A stretch of 64,000 nucleotides of DNA, taken from NCBI RefSeq assembly GCF_022808815.1, contig NZ_JAKZLC010000001.1:496001-560000 (forward strand), written 5' to 3'. A program made the position numbers and the translations under genes. Shown in pieces: positions 36,562-46,360 of this stretch. Origin of the DNA: Geothrix paludis (GTDB lineage Bacteria > Acidobacteriota > Holophagae > Holophagales > Holophagaceae). How positions within the stretch are numbered: the first letter of the stretch is position 1; each line of letters starts with the position of its first letter. The notes beneath the pieces are model-generated. The model searched no databases and had not been told where the DNA came from. It saw nothing but the letters and a program-made list of their open reading frames with translations.

Positions 36562-37719
36562 ATGAATATCCACGAATACCAAGCCAAAGAGCTGCTGCGG
36601 CAGTACAAGGTGGCCACGCCCGACGGGAAGGTCGCCCAGGACGCTGAAGAGGCCCGCATGATCACCAAGGAGTTCGGCGGAGCCAGCGTCGTCAAGGCGC
36701 AGATCCACGCCGGCGGCCGTGGCAAGGGCGGTGGCGTGAAGTTCGCGACGGATCCCGACAAGGCCGCCGAGCTGTTCAAGGCCATGATCGGCATGCAGCT
36801 TGTCACCAAGCAGACTGGCGCCGAGGGCCGCAAGGTCCGCACGGTGTTCATCTCCAAGCCCATCGATATCGAGCGCGAGCTCTACCTGAGCTTCCTGGTG
36901 GACCGCGTCACCAGCCGGGTCACCATCCTGGCCTCCACCGAAGGCGGCGTGGAGATCGAGGAAGTGGCCGAGAAGACCCCCGAGAAGATCGTCAAGGTCG
37001 CCATCGATCCGGCCCTGGGCCTCAGCGGCTTCCAGGCCCGCCAGGTGGCCTTCGCCCTCGGCCTCGAGGGCGACGCCTTCAAGAAGGGCGTGGTCTTCCT
37101 GCAGAACCTGTACCGCCTCTTCGTGGAGAAGGACTGCTCCATGGTGGAGATCAACCCGCTGGTCGTCACCAAGCAGGGCGACGTGACCGCGCTCGACGCC
37201 AAGATCGGTTTCGATGACAACGGCCTCGTCCGCCACCCGGATGTCCTGGCCTACCGCGACCTCAACGAGGAAGCGGAAGAGGAAGTGGAAGCCAGCAAGT
37301 ACAACCTGAACTTCATCAAGCTCGATGGCAGCATCGGCTGCATGGTGAACGGCGCGGGCCTGGCCATGGCCACCATGGACATCATCAAGTACTGCGGCAG
37401 CTCCCCGGCCAACTTCCTGGACGTGGGCGGCAGCGCCACCGAGGACGCGGTGAAGAACGCCTTCCGCATCATCCTCCAGGACAAGTCCGTGAAGGCCGTG
37501 CTGGTGAACATCTTCGGCGGCATCATGCGCTGCGACATCGTGGCCTCGGGCATCGTGAACGCGGCCAAGGAGATCGGCATCAAGGTGCCGGTGGTCGTCC
37601 GCCTCGAAGGCACCAACGTCGAGGAGGGCAAGAAGATCCTCGCGGAAAGCGGCCTGAACCTCATCGTCGGAGCCGACCTGAAGGATGCCGCCGAGAAGGT
37701 GGTCGCCTCCATCAAGTAG
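36562..37719 (+). CDS. sucC: Succinyl-CoA synthetase beta subunit
   Basis: TCA-cycle enzyme making ATP or GTP from succinyl-CoA together with SucD. The 385 residues have the ATP-grasp start [45 protein letters not shown] and the C-terminal CoA-ligase domain with [11 protein letters not shown] and [11 protein letters not shown] at 36562 with GGGAG just upstream; an in-frame GTG at 36556 is unlikely. sucD follows 43 bases later. Confidence 0.97.
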   Translation: MNIHEYQAKELLRQYKVATPDGKVAQDAEEARMITKEFGGASVVKAQIHAGGRGKGGGVKFATDPDKAAELFKAMIGMQLVTKQTGAEGRKVRTVFISKPIDIERELYLSFLVDRVTSRVTILASTEGGVEIEEVAEKTPEKIVKVAIDPALGLSGFQARQVAFALGLEGDAFKKGVVFLQNLYRLFVEKDCSMVEINPLVVTKQGDVTALDAKIGFDDNGLVRHPDVLAYRDLNEEAEEEVEASKYNLNFIKLDGSIGCMVNGAGLAMATMDIIKYCGSSPANFLDVGGSATEDAVKNAFRIILQDKSVKAVLVNIFGGIMRCDIVASGIVNAAKEIGIKVPVVVRLEGTNVEEGKKILAESGLNLIVGADLKDAAEKVVASIK

Positions 37720-37762
37720 GTCCATCCACGGAACCTGGAATCACATTTTCGAGAGGTATGAC

Positions 37763-38635
37763 ATGGCTGTTCTCGTGGGCAACCACACCAAACTCATCGT
37801 CCAGGGCATCACGGGCCGCGAAGGCCTCTTCCATGCCAAGGGCTGCCGCGACTACGGCACGAACGTGGTCGGTGGCGTGACTCCCGGCAAGGGCGGCACG
37901 GAGATCGAAGGCTTCCCCGTCTTCAACACCGTCAAGGATGCCGTCGCCAAGACCGGCGCCAACGCCACCATGATCTTCGTGCCCCCCGTGGCCGCGGCGG
38001 ACGCCATCCTCGAAGCCCTCGACGCGGGCATCGAGCTGGTCGTCTGCATCACCGAGGGCATTCCCGTCCTCGACATGGTCAAGGTCAAGCGGGTGCTTCC
38101 CAACTACCCCAAGAGCCGGCTCATCGGCCCCAACTGCCCCGGCATCATCAGCCCCGGCCTGGCCAAGATCGGCATCATGCCCGGCCGCATCCACAAGCAG
38201 GGGAACGTGGGCGTGGTCAGCCGCTCCGGCACCCTGACCTATGAGGCCGTGGGCCAGCTCACCGCCCTTGGCATCGGCCAGAGCACCTGCATCGGCATCG
38301 GCGGCGACCCGGTCAGCGGCACCAGCCACATCGACGCGCTGGAGATGTTCAACAACGACCCCGACACCCACGCCGTCATCATGATCGGCGAGATCGGCGG
38401 CAGCGCCGAGGAAGACGCCGCCGCCTGGGTGAAGGCCAACATGAAGAAGCCCGTGGTGGCCTTCATCGCCGGCCAGACGGCCCCTCCGGGGCGCCGCATG
38501 GGCCACGCGGGCGCCATCATTTCCGGGGGCAAGGGCACCGCCGCCGAGAAGATGAAGGCCCTCACCGCCGCGGGCATCACCGTGGTGCAGAGCCCCGCCG
38601 ACATGGGCAAGGCCCTGGCCGAGCGGTTGAAGTAG
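37763..38635 (+). CDS. sucD: Succinyl-CoA synthetase alpha subunit
   Basis: Partner of SucC. The 290 residues hold the CoA-binding Rossmann start ([14 protein letters not shown]), [10 protein letters not shown], the [10 protein letters not shown] loop and the phospho-His in GHAGAI. GAGAGG lies before the ATG. A strong terminator closes the operon. Confidence 0.97.
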   Translation: MAVLVGNHTKLIVQGITGREGLFHAKGCRDYGTNVVGGVTPGKGGTEIEGFPVFNTVKDAVAKTGANATMIFVPPVAAADAILEALDAGIELVVCITEGIPVLDMVKVKRVLPNYPKSRLIGPNCPGIISPGLAKIGIMPGRIHKQGNVGVVSRSGTLTYEAVGQLTALGIGQSTCIGIGGDPVSGTSHIDALEMFNNDPDTHAVIMIGEIGGSAEEDAAAWVKANMKKPVVAFIAGQTAPPGRRMGHAGAIISGGKGTAAEKMKALTAAGITVVQSPADMGKALAERLK

Positions 38636-38656
38636 CCCTTCGATCCTGACCGGAAC

Positions 38657-38680
38657 AAGGCGGCCCCTCGGGGCCGCCTT
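38657..38680 (+). terminator. Intrinsic terminator after sucCD
   Basis: AAGGCGGCCCC and GGGGCCGCCTT form a perfect stem with a very short loop, followed by CGTTTTGC, 21 bases after the sucD stop. Confidence 0.85.
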
Positions 38681-38716
38681 CGTTTTGCGCCTTCACGGAG
38701 CAGGCTCGGAGGCTGC

Positions 38717-39373
38717 ATGATGACTGTCATGACGCCAAATTCTGGTTCCCGATCCGAATCCCGCCGGAGCGCATTCCTGCGCCATCTTCGGCGCTTCCAT
38801 GCCTGGGTGGGCCTGAGCGGAGCAGCCTTCGGCCTGCTGTTCGGATTGACGGGGTTCCTCCAGAACCACCGCGCCGTCATGAAGATCGAGGCGGGACAGG
38901 TGGAGGCTCACAAGGTGCAGCTGGAGCTGGACCAGCCGCCGGCGACCATCGAGGACCTGGCGGGCATCCTCGCCACCCGGTTCGGGGTTCCCATGAGCCG
39001 CATCCGGTCGCGGGTGCTGCCTCCCAAATCCGCGCGGTTCGGCGGCCAGGACGTGAAAGCCTCCGCCCAGTGGTTGATCCAGGTGGGAGGCCATGCCCAC
39101 TTCTCCCGCGCCATCTACCTGCCGGGCAACCGGACGGTGGAGGTGGAGCGGAGCGATGCGAACGTCGTCGAGACCCTCCAGCGCCTGCACAAGGCCGAGG
39201 CCGGACAGACCGGTTGGATCCTGCTCACGGACTGCTTCGCGGGAGCCCTGGTCTTCCTTGCCCTGAGTGGGACGCTGCTCTGGACCCGGCTGGCTGGCCC
39301 GCGCCTCCTGTCCGCCATCCTGGCCCTGGGTGGTCTGGTCACGGCCATCCTCGTCGCCTCCAGGGCCTGGTAG
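38717..39373 (+). CDS. PepSY-associated transmembrane protein
   Basis: A 218-residue inner-membrane protein. An N-terminal helix (WVGLSGAAFGLLFGLTGFL, about 31-49) is followed by a periplasmic PepSY-like domain, then two C-terminal helices (about 170-190 and 195-215). FHAWVGLSGAAFGLLFGLTG near the start is the pattern of the PepSY_TM family, often linked with iron uptake or reductases; the function is not known. Start codons at 38717 and 38720 are both ATG, with GGAGG upstream. Confidence 0.78.
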   Translation: MMTVMTPNSGSRSESRRSAFLRHLRRFHAWVGLSGAAFGLLFGLTGFLQNHRAVMKIEAGQVEAHKVQLELDQPPATIEDLAGILATRFGVPMSRIRSRVLPPKSARFGGQDVKASAQWLIQVGGHAHFSRAIYLPGNRTVEVERSDANVVETLQRLHKAEAGQTGWILLTDCFAGALVFLALSGTLLWTRLAGPRLLSAILALGGLVTAILVASRAW

Positions 39374-39400
39374 CGCCGCTATGCTGGGGACGGAGGGCAC

Positions 39401-39817
39401 ATGCTGATATCCAGAGAGATGGTCCTGGACCAGGACATCGGCCTCAACGCCACGCTGTTCGGCGGCGACATGATGTCCCGCATGGACAAGGTGGCGGGGA
39501 TCACCGCTTCGCTCATGTCCCGGAACCGCCGGTTCCTCACGCTCAAGGTCTCCGAGCTGGTCTTCCACAGCCCCGTGAGGGCGGGGGAGATCATCGAGTT
39601 CTATGTGGGCATGACCCGGCAGGGGCGCACCAGCATGACCTTCCAGATGGAGGTGCAGGTCTACCAGCCGGTGACCGATGCGAGGCGGGCCGTCACCAGC
39701 GGCGAATTCGTCATGGTGGCCGTGGACGAAGGGCAGCATCCCGAGCCCATCCTGTGGAAACCCGAGGCGGTCCAGGCCGCCGCGGAGGCCCACCGGGCCC
39801 GGAGCGGCCAGGCCTGA
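39401..39817 (+). CDS. Acyl-CoA thioesterase, hotdog fold (YciA-like)
   Basis: A 138-residue hotdog-domain enzyme. NATLFGGDMMSRMDKVAGITA carries the catalytic-region pattern of YciA/BFIT thioesterases (N, GG, D). VSELVFHSPVRAGEIIEFY is the second family strand. It would hydrolyse acyl-CoA in the cytosol; substrate chain length is unknown. GGAGG lies five bases before the ATG. Confidence 0.87.
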   Translation: MLISREMVLDQDIGLNATLFGGDMMSRMDKVAGITASLMSRNRRFLTLKVSELVFHSPVRAGEIIEFYVGMTRQGRTSMTFQMEVQVYQPVTDARRAVTSGEFVMVAVDEGQHPEPILWKPEAVQAAAEAHRARSGQA

Positions 39818-39823
39818 AGGGCG

Positions 39824-39829
39824 TATCCT
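39824..39829 (+). promoter_or_regulatory. -10 box placed for a leaderless transcript of the radical SAM gene
   Basis: TATCCT, six bases, then ATG at 39836. A transcription start seven bases after the box would be the A of the ATG. No clear Shine-Dalgarno lies in between. The same layout occurs at 46349. Confidence 0.45.
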
Positions 39830-39835
39830 GGTGGC

Positions 39836-40714
39836 ATGACGGATCTCATCAAGGCCCATCTGGATCACCGCCGCGTCTGGCGGGATTTCGACTATTGCTA
39901 CCCCGTGATCTCACGGCGGAGCCGCGGGGTGAGCCTGGGCGTGAACCTGAACCCGGACAAGGTCTGCAACTTCGATTGCGTCTATTGCGAGGTGGACCGG
40001 CTCACGCCCGCCAAGCGGAAGGATCTGGATCTGGACCTGCTGGACAAGGAGCTGGGCCTGCTGCTGGACCTGGCCACCAGCGGCGAGATCTATGGTATCC
40101 CGCCCTTCGATTCGGCCCGTCCCGAGCAGCGGCGGCTCAACGACATCGCCTTCAGCGGCGACGGCGAGCCCACCACGGCCCGCGAGTTCGCCGAGGTGGT
40201 GGCGAGGGTCGCCAGCCTCAAGAAGCAGCGCGGCCTCGACCTGGTTAAGCTCGTTCTCATCACGGATTCCAGCCGCCTGCAGGCCCCCGAGGTGGTGAAG
40301 GGCCTGGAGACGCTCATGGCGAACCAGGGCGAGATCTGGGCCAAGCTCGACGCAGGCACCGAGGCCTTCTACCGCGAGATCTGCCGCAGCCAGGTGCCCT
40401 TCCAGAAGATCCTCGACAACCTCCTGGCCACGGCCCGGCGCTGGCCCATCCTCATCCAGACCCTCTTCCTCAGCTGGAAGGGGCAGGGGCCCTCCGCCGA
40501 CGAGGTGGCGGCCTACTGCGACCGGCTGGAGGCCATCCTGGCCCAGGGCGGCCGGCTCCGGGCCATCCAGCTCTACACGGTGGCGCGGCCCACGCCGGAA
40601 GCCGAGGCCCGCCCCCTGTCCCGGCAGGAGATGGATGACCTCGCGGCGCAGGTGGGCGCCCGGCTGCCCAGCCTGCCGATCGAGGTCTACTACGGGCCGG
40701 AGGCCTGGGGCTGA
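39836..40714 (+). CDS. Radical SAM protein (COG0731/TYW1-like)
   Basis: A 292-residue radical SAM protein with CNFDCVYC (CxxxCxxC) near residue 43, preceded by GVNLNPDKV, and the second-substrate motif IAFSGDGEPTT. This order is typical of the COG0731 group, related to wyosine-base enzymes, whose bacterial function is not settled. Its stop overlaps the capA start (TGATG). Confidence 0.85.
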   Translation: MTDLIKAHLDHRRVWRDFDYCYPVISRRSRGVSLGVNLNPDKVCNFDCVYCEVDRLTPAKRKDLDLDLLDKELGLLLDLATSGEIYGIPPFDSARPEQRRLNDIAFSGDGEPTTAREFAEVVARVASLKKQRGLDLVKLVLITDSSRLQAPEVVKGLETLMANQGEIWAKLDAGTEAFYREICRSQVPFQKILDNLLATARRWPILIQTLFLSWKGQGPSADEVAAYCDRLEAILAQGGRLRAIQLYTVARPTPEAEARPLSRQEMDDLAAQVGARLPSLPIEVYYGPEAWG

Positions 40715-41934
40715 TGCGCTCCCGAGGGTCTTTCGCCGCCGCGATCCTGGCGGCGGGGCTGGGCACCCTGGTGGGCTGTCGTTCCCGCCGCGTGCCCCCA
40801 CCGCCGCCACCTCCGCCGCGCCTCCGCCTGGTGGCCGTGGGGGACATCCTCATGCACCAGGACGTCAAGGCCTCCGCAGAGCATGCGCCGCAGGGCTTTC
40901 CGGCGCTCTGGGCGGATCTCGTGCCCCTCTTCCGCGGCGCGGACCTGGCCTTCGGCAACCTGGAGACGCCCGTGGCGCCGGCCACCGGCCGTCCCGGCGT
41001 GCCCTTCCAGTTCAATGCCCCGGCGACCCTGCCGGGGGCCCTTCGGGCAAGCGGATTCACCGTGCTCTCCACGGCCAACAACCATGCTTTCGACCAGGGG
41101 ATGAAGGGCGTTCGCGAGACCCTGGACCGCCTGCGGGCCGAGCAGTTGCTCGCGGTGGGCAGCGGGGAGGACCGGCCCAGGGCGGAGGCGCTCCAGATCG
41201 TCGAACGGCAGGGGCTGAAGGTGGCCTTCCTGGGGTTCACGGACATCTTCAACGTGAACCTCGACCGTAAGGCCACGGAACCTTGGGTGCGTCCCCTGGA
41301 CCTGGAGCCCGCCGTGGCCGCCGTGCGGGAGGCGCGCTCCCGGGCCGACCTGGTGGTGGTGAGCGTCCACTGGGGCAACGAGTACCAGCGCCAGCCCACC
41401 AAGCGCCAGCGGGATATCGCCAGGCGGCTGGTGGAGGCCGGCTGCGACGTGGTGCTGGGCCACCATCCTCACGTCCTGCAGCCCGCGGAAATCATGGAGG
41501 CGGGTGGCCGCAAGGCCCTGGTGGCCTATTCCCTGGGCAACTTCATCAGCAACCAGGACCGCATGTACCGGGCCGACCTGTTCCCGGTGGCGGGGGGCGA
41601 TAGCCGCGACGGCGCGGCGCTCCAGGCCATCTTCGAGCAGCGCCGGGACGTGGATGGGCGGACGCATGTGGCCCTGTCGGAGGCCTCCTTCGAGCCTCTG
41701 TGGACCGAGAACAACTGGGGAGCCCCCGCCGCGAAGCGGGAGATTCGGGTCATCCGGGTGGCCGCGGCCGAAGCCCGGGCACGCGCCGAAGTGGAGGCCC
41801 TCTCGATGCCTCAGGAGGGCCCCGGGGCCCAGGCCCGCCGGGCAGCACTGCTGGAGAAGCAGGAATACCTCCGGACGCTCATCCTCCGGCGCCGGCGCAT
41901 CGCCGAGACCCTGGGCGAAGCCTTCGTCCGCTAG
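40714..41934 (+). CDS. CapA-family lipoprotein (metallophosphatase fold)
   Basis: A 406-residue protein. A lipobox (GTLVGC, Cys22) is followed by a run of eight prolines, then a CapA domain: VAVGDILMHQDV, FGNLETPV, STANNHAFDQG, SVHWGNEYQ, GHHPHVLQ and SLGNFISN. CapA proteins are linked to poly-gamma-glutamate export, but most homologues lack the other cap genes, as here. It overlaps the radical SAM gene before it and shares a CTAG stop overlap with the convergent HD gene. Confidence 0.87.
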   Translation: MRSRGSFAAAILAAGLGTLVGCRSRRVPPPPPPPPRLRLVAVGDILMHQDVKASAEHAPQGFPALWADLVPLFRGADLAFGNLETPVAPATGRPGVPFQFNAPATLPGALRASGFTVLSTANNHAFDQGMKGVRETLDRLRAEQLLAVGSGEDRPRAEALQIVERQGLKVAFLGFTDIFNVNLDRKATEPWVRPLDLEPAVAAVREARSRADLVVVSVHWGNEYQRQPTKRQRDIARRLVEAGCDVVLGHHPHVLQPAEIMEAGGRKALVAYSLGNFISNQDRMYRADLFPVAGGDSRDGAALQAIFEQRRDVDGRTHVALSEASFEPLWTENNWGAPAAKREIRVIRVAAAEARARAEVEALSMPQEGPGAQARRAALLEKQEYLRTLILRRRRIAETLGEAFVR

Positions 41935-42488
41935 GCCAGGCCGAGTTCCCCGCGGTTCTGATGCAGCACGGCGATGATGCGGGCCAGGTGCTCCTCCTCA
42001 GTGCCTCCGACGGCCTCCTGGAGCATGCGGAAGCCCTCGGCCACCTCGAAGCGGTCCACGCCCGCGGCGAAGGCCTTGTCCTTGAGCTTCTTCTTCACGC
42101 TCTTCGGCTCCAGGCCCTCGGTGCGGGTGGGGCGCACCAGGGCGCAGGCCATGACGAAACCCGTGATCTCGTCCGAGGCCAGCAGGGCCTTGTCCAGCAG
42201 GTGGTCGTAGGGGACGTTCCAGCGGGTGTAGTGGGCGCTGATGGCGTGGGCCAGCTCCGTCTCGCCCCGCTCGCGGAGCCAGGCGACGATGCGCTTGGGA
42301 TGCTCCTCTGGCCAGCTGTCGTAGTCCGCGTCGTGCAGCAGGCCCGCCAGGCCGAAGCGCCCGGCGTCCTCTCCCAGCTTCTCGGCCAGGTCGCGCATCA
42401 CCAGTTCCACGGCCCGGGCATGGGTCCGCAGCTTCTCGGAGGGCGTCCACTGGCAGAGCAGGGTCCAGGCTTCATCGCGGGTGAGCAT
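41931..42488 (-). CDS. HD-domain hydrolase
   Basis: A 185-residue protein of the HD superfamily, with THARAVE for the first His and LLHDADYD for the HD pair; AHAISAHYTRW and SDEITGFVMA complete the metal site. Likely a phosphohydrolase with a nucleotide-type substrate, not identified. The ATG is eight bases after truA, and its TAG overlaps the capA TAG on the other strand. Confidence 0.85.
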   Translation of the reverse strand: MLTRDEAWTLLCQWTPSEKLRTHARAVELVMRDLAEKLGEDAGRFGLAGLLHDADYDSWPEEHPKRIVAWLRERGETELAHAISAHYTRWNVPYDHLLDKALLASDEITGFVMACALVRPTRTEGLEPKSVKKKLKDKAFAAGVDRFEVAEGFRMLQEAVGGTEEEHLARIIAVLHQNRGELGLA

Positions 42489-42496
42489 CACGGGCC

Positions 42497-43327
42497 TCAG
42501 TAGATGGGGATGGCCGGGCTGAGCGGCGCGGGTTCGGGATCCCCGGGATAGCGCACGGATTCCAGGAACAAGCCGGAGGCCGGGGCCGCCTTGGCCGCCC
42601 AGTACAGGTTCGCCGCCTCGGTGGGCGCATGGAGATCCTCCAGCACCCGGCGAGGTTCCTCTTCGCCCAGGGCGCAGGCCACAGAGGCGCCGACCATGCG
42701 CCGCACCTGACGGCGGAAGAAGTGGGTGGCGCGGACCCGCAGCAACACGAGGGACCCCGATTCGGCGACCTCGCAGCGGAGGATCCGGCTCAGCCCATCC
42801 TCCTCGGCGTCCAGGTCCGCGAAGGAGCCCAGGTCCTGGTCGCCTTCGAAGGCGGTCCAGGTCTTCCGCAGCCGGTCCAGGTCCAGGCTGCGCTTCACCC
42901 ACCAGATCCATGGCTTGCCGAAGGCGCTGCGCCGCCGGCTGATCTGGTAGAGGTAGGTGCGGTCGACGGCGTCGAACCTGGCGTGGAAGCGCGGCGCGCA
43001 GGACCGGACGTCACGGATGGCGATGTCCTGGGGCAGGGTGGCGTCGAAGATCCTTCGCAACTCGCCGGGTCGCGGCGCGCCTTTGGTCTCCAGATGCAGG
43101 TGGGCGACCTGCCCCAGGGCGTGCACGCCGGCGTCCGTGCGCCCGGCGCCGCCCAGGTAGACGAGCCGCAGGCCCGCTTCGTGGATGGCGTGCTCCAGGC
43201 TGCCCGCCACGGTGCGGACGCCTTCGCGGGTCTGCTTGGGGCCTTGCTTCTGCCAGCCGTGGAAGCGGCTGCCGTCGTATTCCACCAGCAGGCGGAATGC
43301 GGTGTAGGGAACGGGTTTCGCAGCCAC
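42497..43327 (-). CDS. truA: tRNA pseudouridine(38-40) synthase
   Basis: Converts U38-U40 of the tRNA anticodon arm to pseudouridine. The 276-residue protein has EYDGSRFHGWQ at the start, the catalytic Asp in GGAGRTDAGVHA, and FFRRQVRRMVG near the C-terminus. A short C-terminal tail is ordinary. It starts two bases after the receiver protein and is followed by the HD gene. Confidence 0.95.
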   Translation of the reverse strand: MAAKPVPYTAFRLLVEYDGSRFHGWQKQGPKQTREGVRTVAGSLEHAIHEAGLRLVYLGGAGRTDAGVHALGQVAHLHLETKGAPRPGELRRIFDATLPQDIAIRDVRSCAPRFHARFDAVDRTYLYQISRRRSAFGKPWIWWVKRSLDLDRLRKTWTAFEGDQDLGSFADLDAEEDGLSRILRCEVAESGSLVLLRVRATHFFRRQVRRMVGASVACALGEEEPRRVLEDLHAPTEAANLYWAAKAAPASGLFLESVRYPGDPEPAPLSPAIPIY

Positions 43328-43329
43328 CT

Positions 43330-43728
43330 TCAGTCTCCGGCGACGGATTTCACCGCCTCGATGAGGGCCGCGGGATCGTGGATCGGCTTCGAGATGTAGC
43401 CTTCCGCGCCCGTCAGCTCCAGGTACTTTTCCCGGTCTCCGAACATGGCGTGGGCGGTGGCCAGCAGCACGGGGATCCGACGGGTGGCTTCATCCCCCTT
43501 GAGCAGCTTGGTGATGAAGATCCCGTCCACCTTCTGGCCCTGGTAGCTCGAGCGGGAGAGGCTCACGTCCATGATGATGGCCTTCAGGTCGGCCTCCCGG
43601 GCGAGCCGGAGGATCTCATCGACCTCCTCCGACACCAGCACCTCGTAACCGCCCTTCTTGATCAGCACGGTCTGGATGAACTTGATGTTGATCGGGTCGT
43701 CCTCCACCAGGAGGATGCGCTCTGCCAT
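43330..43728 (-). CDS. Single-domain response regulator
   Basis: A 132-residue receiver domain with no output domain (DivK/CheY type). VEDDPINIKF holds the acidic pocket, MDVSLSR the phospho-Asp near residue 53 and SKPI the conserved Lys. The phospho-Asp loop is a few residues longer than usual (RSSYQGQKVDG). It has no kinase partner beside it. The downstream truA gene starts two bases later on the same strand. Confidence 0.88.
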   Translation of the reverse strand: MAERILLVEDDPINIKFIQTVLIKKGGYEVLVSEEVDEILRLAREADLKAIIMDVSLSRSSYQGQKVDGIFITKLLKGDEATRRIPVLLATAHAMFGDREKYLELTGAEGYISKPIHDPAALIEAVKSVAGD

Positions 43729-43759
43729 GGCTGCCTCGTTTTCTCCAGCCTATCGGCAA

Positions 43760-44611
43760 TCAGCGGTAAGTTCCCTCTTTTTGCTGTCTTTCCAGGTCGT
43801 CCAGGAGGCTGTCCGGCACCTTGAGCCCGCCCCGGCCCGCGCCCAGGCGCAGACCCGGTTTGTTGGCGCCGTGGTAGTCGCTGCCGCCGGTGACCACCAT
43901 GCCGAGGCGCGCCGCCAGGGCCACGAAGTGCTTCTGCTCCGCCGCCCGGTATTCGCCGTAGTAGCCCTCCAGGCCCTCCATGCCTTCGCGCTGGAGATCC
44001 TTCATGGCCTCGTCCCAGCGGAAGGAACCGCCCGCGAAGCGTCCCGGATGAGCCACGACGGGGACGCCGCCGGCCTCGCGGATCCAGCGAGTCGCCTCCG
44101 CGGGGCTCAGCTCCTCCCGCGGCACGAAGCCCGGGCAGTCGTCTCCGATGAGGCGCTCGAAGGCCTCCGGCGCCCGCTTGACGAAACCCCGGGCCGCGAG
44201 GGCCTTGGCGAAATGGACCCGGGAGATGAGAGGGGTCTCGGCCTGGGCCCGGACATCTTCGTAGGTGATGGGGCAGCCCAGCTCGGCCAGGCGGGCGAGC
44301 ATGCGGCGGTTGCGGTCATCCCGGCGCGACCGCAGCTCGTCCAGGCGGCCCTGGAACCGGGCGTCGGCGGGATCCACCAGGAGGCCCAGCACGTGCAGGG
44401 AGCGGCCCAGGAAGCGGCAGCTCAGCTCGGTGCCCACCAGGAGGCGCACCTTCACTTTCGGCTGCATGGCCAGGAACTCCGGGATGCCGCCCAGGGTGTC
44501 GTGGTCCGTGAGACAGAGGGCCGTCAACCCGGCTTCCTCGCCAAGCAGCGCCAGGCGCTCCGGTGTATCAGTGCCGTCCGAGTGGAGGGTATGGCAGTGG
44601 AGATCGATCAA
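43760..44611 (-). CDS. PHP-domain protein, RNase AM/TrpH-like
   Basis: A 283-residue metal phosphoesterase of the YciV/RnmA group, which trims 5' ends of RNA. The four PHP motifs are visible: DLHCHTLHSDGTDTPE, TDHDT, VAHPGRF and GSDYHG. The length matches. It lies between the receiver gene and a glycosyltransferase without close coupling. Confidence 0.87.
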   Translation of the reverse strand: MIDLHCHTLHSDGTDTPERLALLGEEAGLTALCLTDHDTLGGIPEFLAMQPKVKVRLLVGTELSCRFLGRSLHVLGLLVDPADARFQGRLDELRSRRDDRNRRMLARLAELGCPITYEDVRAQAETPLISRVHFAKALAARGFVKRAPEAFERLIGDDCPGFVPREELSPAEATRWIREAGGVPVVAHPGRFAGGSFRWDEAMKDLQREGMEGLEGYYGEYRAAEQKHFVALAARLGMVVTGGSDYHGANKPGLRLGAGRGGLKVPDSLLDDLERQQKEGTYR

Positions 44612-44710
44612 TGGGGTACCAATTGTGGATGGGCTCGCCCCGGGGACGCCTCCGGCACGGACCGGAACGAGGACCCGGGGCGGGGCAGGGCCCCAGCTCG
44701 AAAGCTCGCG

Positions 44711-46237
44711 CTACTGGACGAAGTTTGAGGCGCTCTGGGCGTCGTCCACGGGCTCATCCATGGCCAGGCGGCGGAACAGCTTCACGTCGGCCAGGGACAG
44801 GATGCTCATGTAGGAGAAGCCGCTGAAGAAGAGCCAGAGGAAGGGCACGGAGGCCCACTTGCGGATGTAGATGGCCACGAAGAGGGCGGCGAAGTAGTAG
44901 ATCGCGAAGCCCAGCTCCAGGAAGGTCAGCAGGCTCTTGGGCACCTTGTAGGCCCGCTTGGTGACGGACTTGCCATTGGCGTCCACGCCGTACTTGGGGG
45001 TGCGCTTGAATTCCTTGTCGTCCGTGAAGAAGCCTTCCATCACGGCCTTGGCCTGGTTCAGGGCGAGGCCGATGCCCAGGCCCATGAGGCCGGGGATGTA
45101 CTTCAGGCGGGTCTTCCAGCCGGTGTTGTCGGTGAGTTCCTTCTGGGAGAGGCCGAAGTAGAGACCCACGCTCACCGCGTTCAGCAGGAAGAAGGGGCCG
45201 TCCGTGAGCAGCAGGACGTGCATGGGCGTCCCGGCCCGGAAGACCATGCTCGGCACCATGATGATGCTGAGGATCACCATCAGGATGTAGTTGCAGTTGG
45301 CGGTCAGGTGGAACCAGCACTCCAGCTTGGTGTGCAGGCTCTCGTCGGACTTCCAGATGGTCTTCATGAGCTTGCGGATGACCTGGGCATTGCCCTTGGC
45401 CCAGCGGTGCTGCTGGCTCTTGAAGGCGTTGACCTCCACGGGCAGCTCGGCGGGGACGACGAGGTCCTTGAGGTAGACGCCCTTCCAGCCCTTGAGCTGG
45501 GCGCGGTAGGACAGGTCCGCGTCCTCGGTGATGGTGTCGTGCTCCCAGCCGCCCGCGTCGGCGATGGCGGAGACGCGCCACATGCCAGCGGTGCCGCTGA
45601 AGTTGAAGAAGGCATGGGAGCGGTGGCGGGCCGTGTGCTCGAAGACGAAGTGCCCGTCGAGCAGGATGGCCTGCACCTGGGTCAGGAGGGAGAACTCGCG
45701 GTTCAGGTGGGCCCAGCAGCCCTGGACGAAGGCCACCTTGCCATCGGCGAAGTGGGGCACGGCCTTGCGGAGGAAGTCCTCGGTGGGCAGGAAGTCCGCG
45801 TCGAACATGGCCACCAGCTCGCCCTTGGCGACCTTGAGGCCTTCCGAGAGGGCGCCGGCCTTGAAGCCCGTGCGGTCCGTGCGGTGCAGGTAGTGGATGT
45901 CGAAGCCCAGGGCCTTGTAGCGGTCCACCACGGCGCTGGCCACCTTGACGGTCTCGTCCGTGGAGTCGTCCAGCACCTGGATCTCGAGCTTCTCCTTGGG
46001 CCAGTCCATCTTCACGACGTGGTCCATGAGGCGCTCGATGACGTTCATCTCGTTGAACACCGCCAGCTGCACGGTGACCACCGGCAGGTAGGTCGCGTCG
46101 CCCACGGGCTGCGGCACGTCCTTCTTGTGGCGGTAGTAGAGCAGCAGCATCCAGAGGCGGTGCGCCCCATAGATACTCAGGATGGTGAGCAGCGTGAAGT
46201 AGGTGCCGAGCACGATGGTCTTGACGACTTCCATCAC
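44711..46237 (-). CDS. Processive family 2 glycosyltransferase (cellulose-synthase-like)
   Basis: A 508-residue inner-membrane enzyme. An N-terminal helix is followed by a GT-A domain with DDSTD, DADF (DxD), TEDADLS and QQHRWAKG (QxxRW), the residues of processive beta-glycan synthases. Four or five C-terminal helices would form the export channel. It resembles beta-mannan or glucan synthases more than BcsA; no PilZ domain follows. The start is GTG at 46237, eight bases after GGGAGG, with an ATG right after as alternative. It is divergent from the PEGA kinase. Confidence 0.9.
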   Translation of the reverse strand: MMEVVKTIVLGTYFTLLTILSIYGAHRLWMLLLYYRHKKDVPQPVGDATYLPVVTVQLAVFNEMNVIERLMDHVVKMDWPKEKLEIQVLDDSTDETVKVASAVVDRYKALGFDIHYLHRTDRTGFKAGALSEGLKVAKGELVAMFDADFLPTEDFLRKAVPHFADGKVAFVQGCWAHLNREFSLLTQVQAILLDGHFVFEHTARHRSHAFFNFSGTAGMWRVSAIADAGGWEHDTITEDADLSYRAQLKGWKGVYLKDLVVPAELPVEVNAFKSQQHRWAKGNAQVIRKLMKTIWKSDESLHTKLECWFHLTANCNYILMVILSIIMVPSMVFRAGTPMHVLLLTDGPFFLLNAVSVGLYFGLSQKELTDNTGWKTRLKYIPGLMGLGIGLALNQAKAVMEGFFTDDKEFKRTPKYGVDANGKSVTKRAYKVPKSLLTFLELGFAIYYFAALFVAIYIRKWASVPFLWLFFSGFSYMSILSLADVKLFRRLAMDEPVDDAQSASNFVQ

Positions 46238-46348
46238 GGAATAAACCTCCCACGGTCCGGGCCAGCGGACCTGCCGTTATTGTGCCATGGGGAGTCGGAA
46301 AAACCACGAAAAACATGACAATCTACCACTTCATCCCGATGCGTCCGG

Positions 46349-46354
46349 TAGGAT
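46349..46354 (+). promoter_or_regulatory. -10 box placed for a leaderless kinase transcript
   Basis: TAGGAT, six bases (GCTGGC), then ATG at 46361, the same spacing as at 39824. No Shine-Dalgarno is seen. Confidence 0.45.
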
Positions 46355-46360
46355 GCTGGC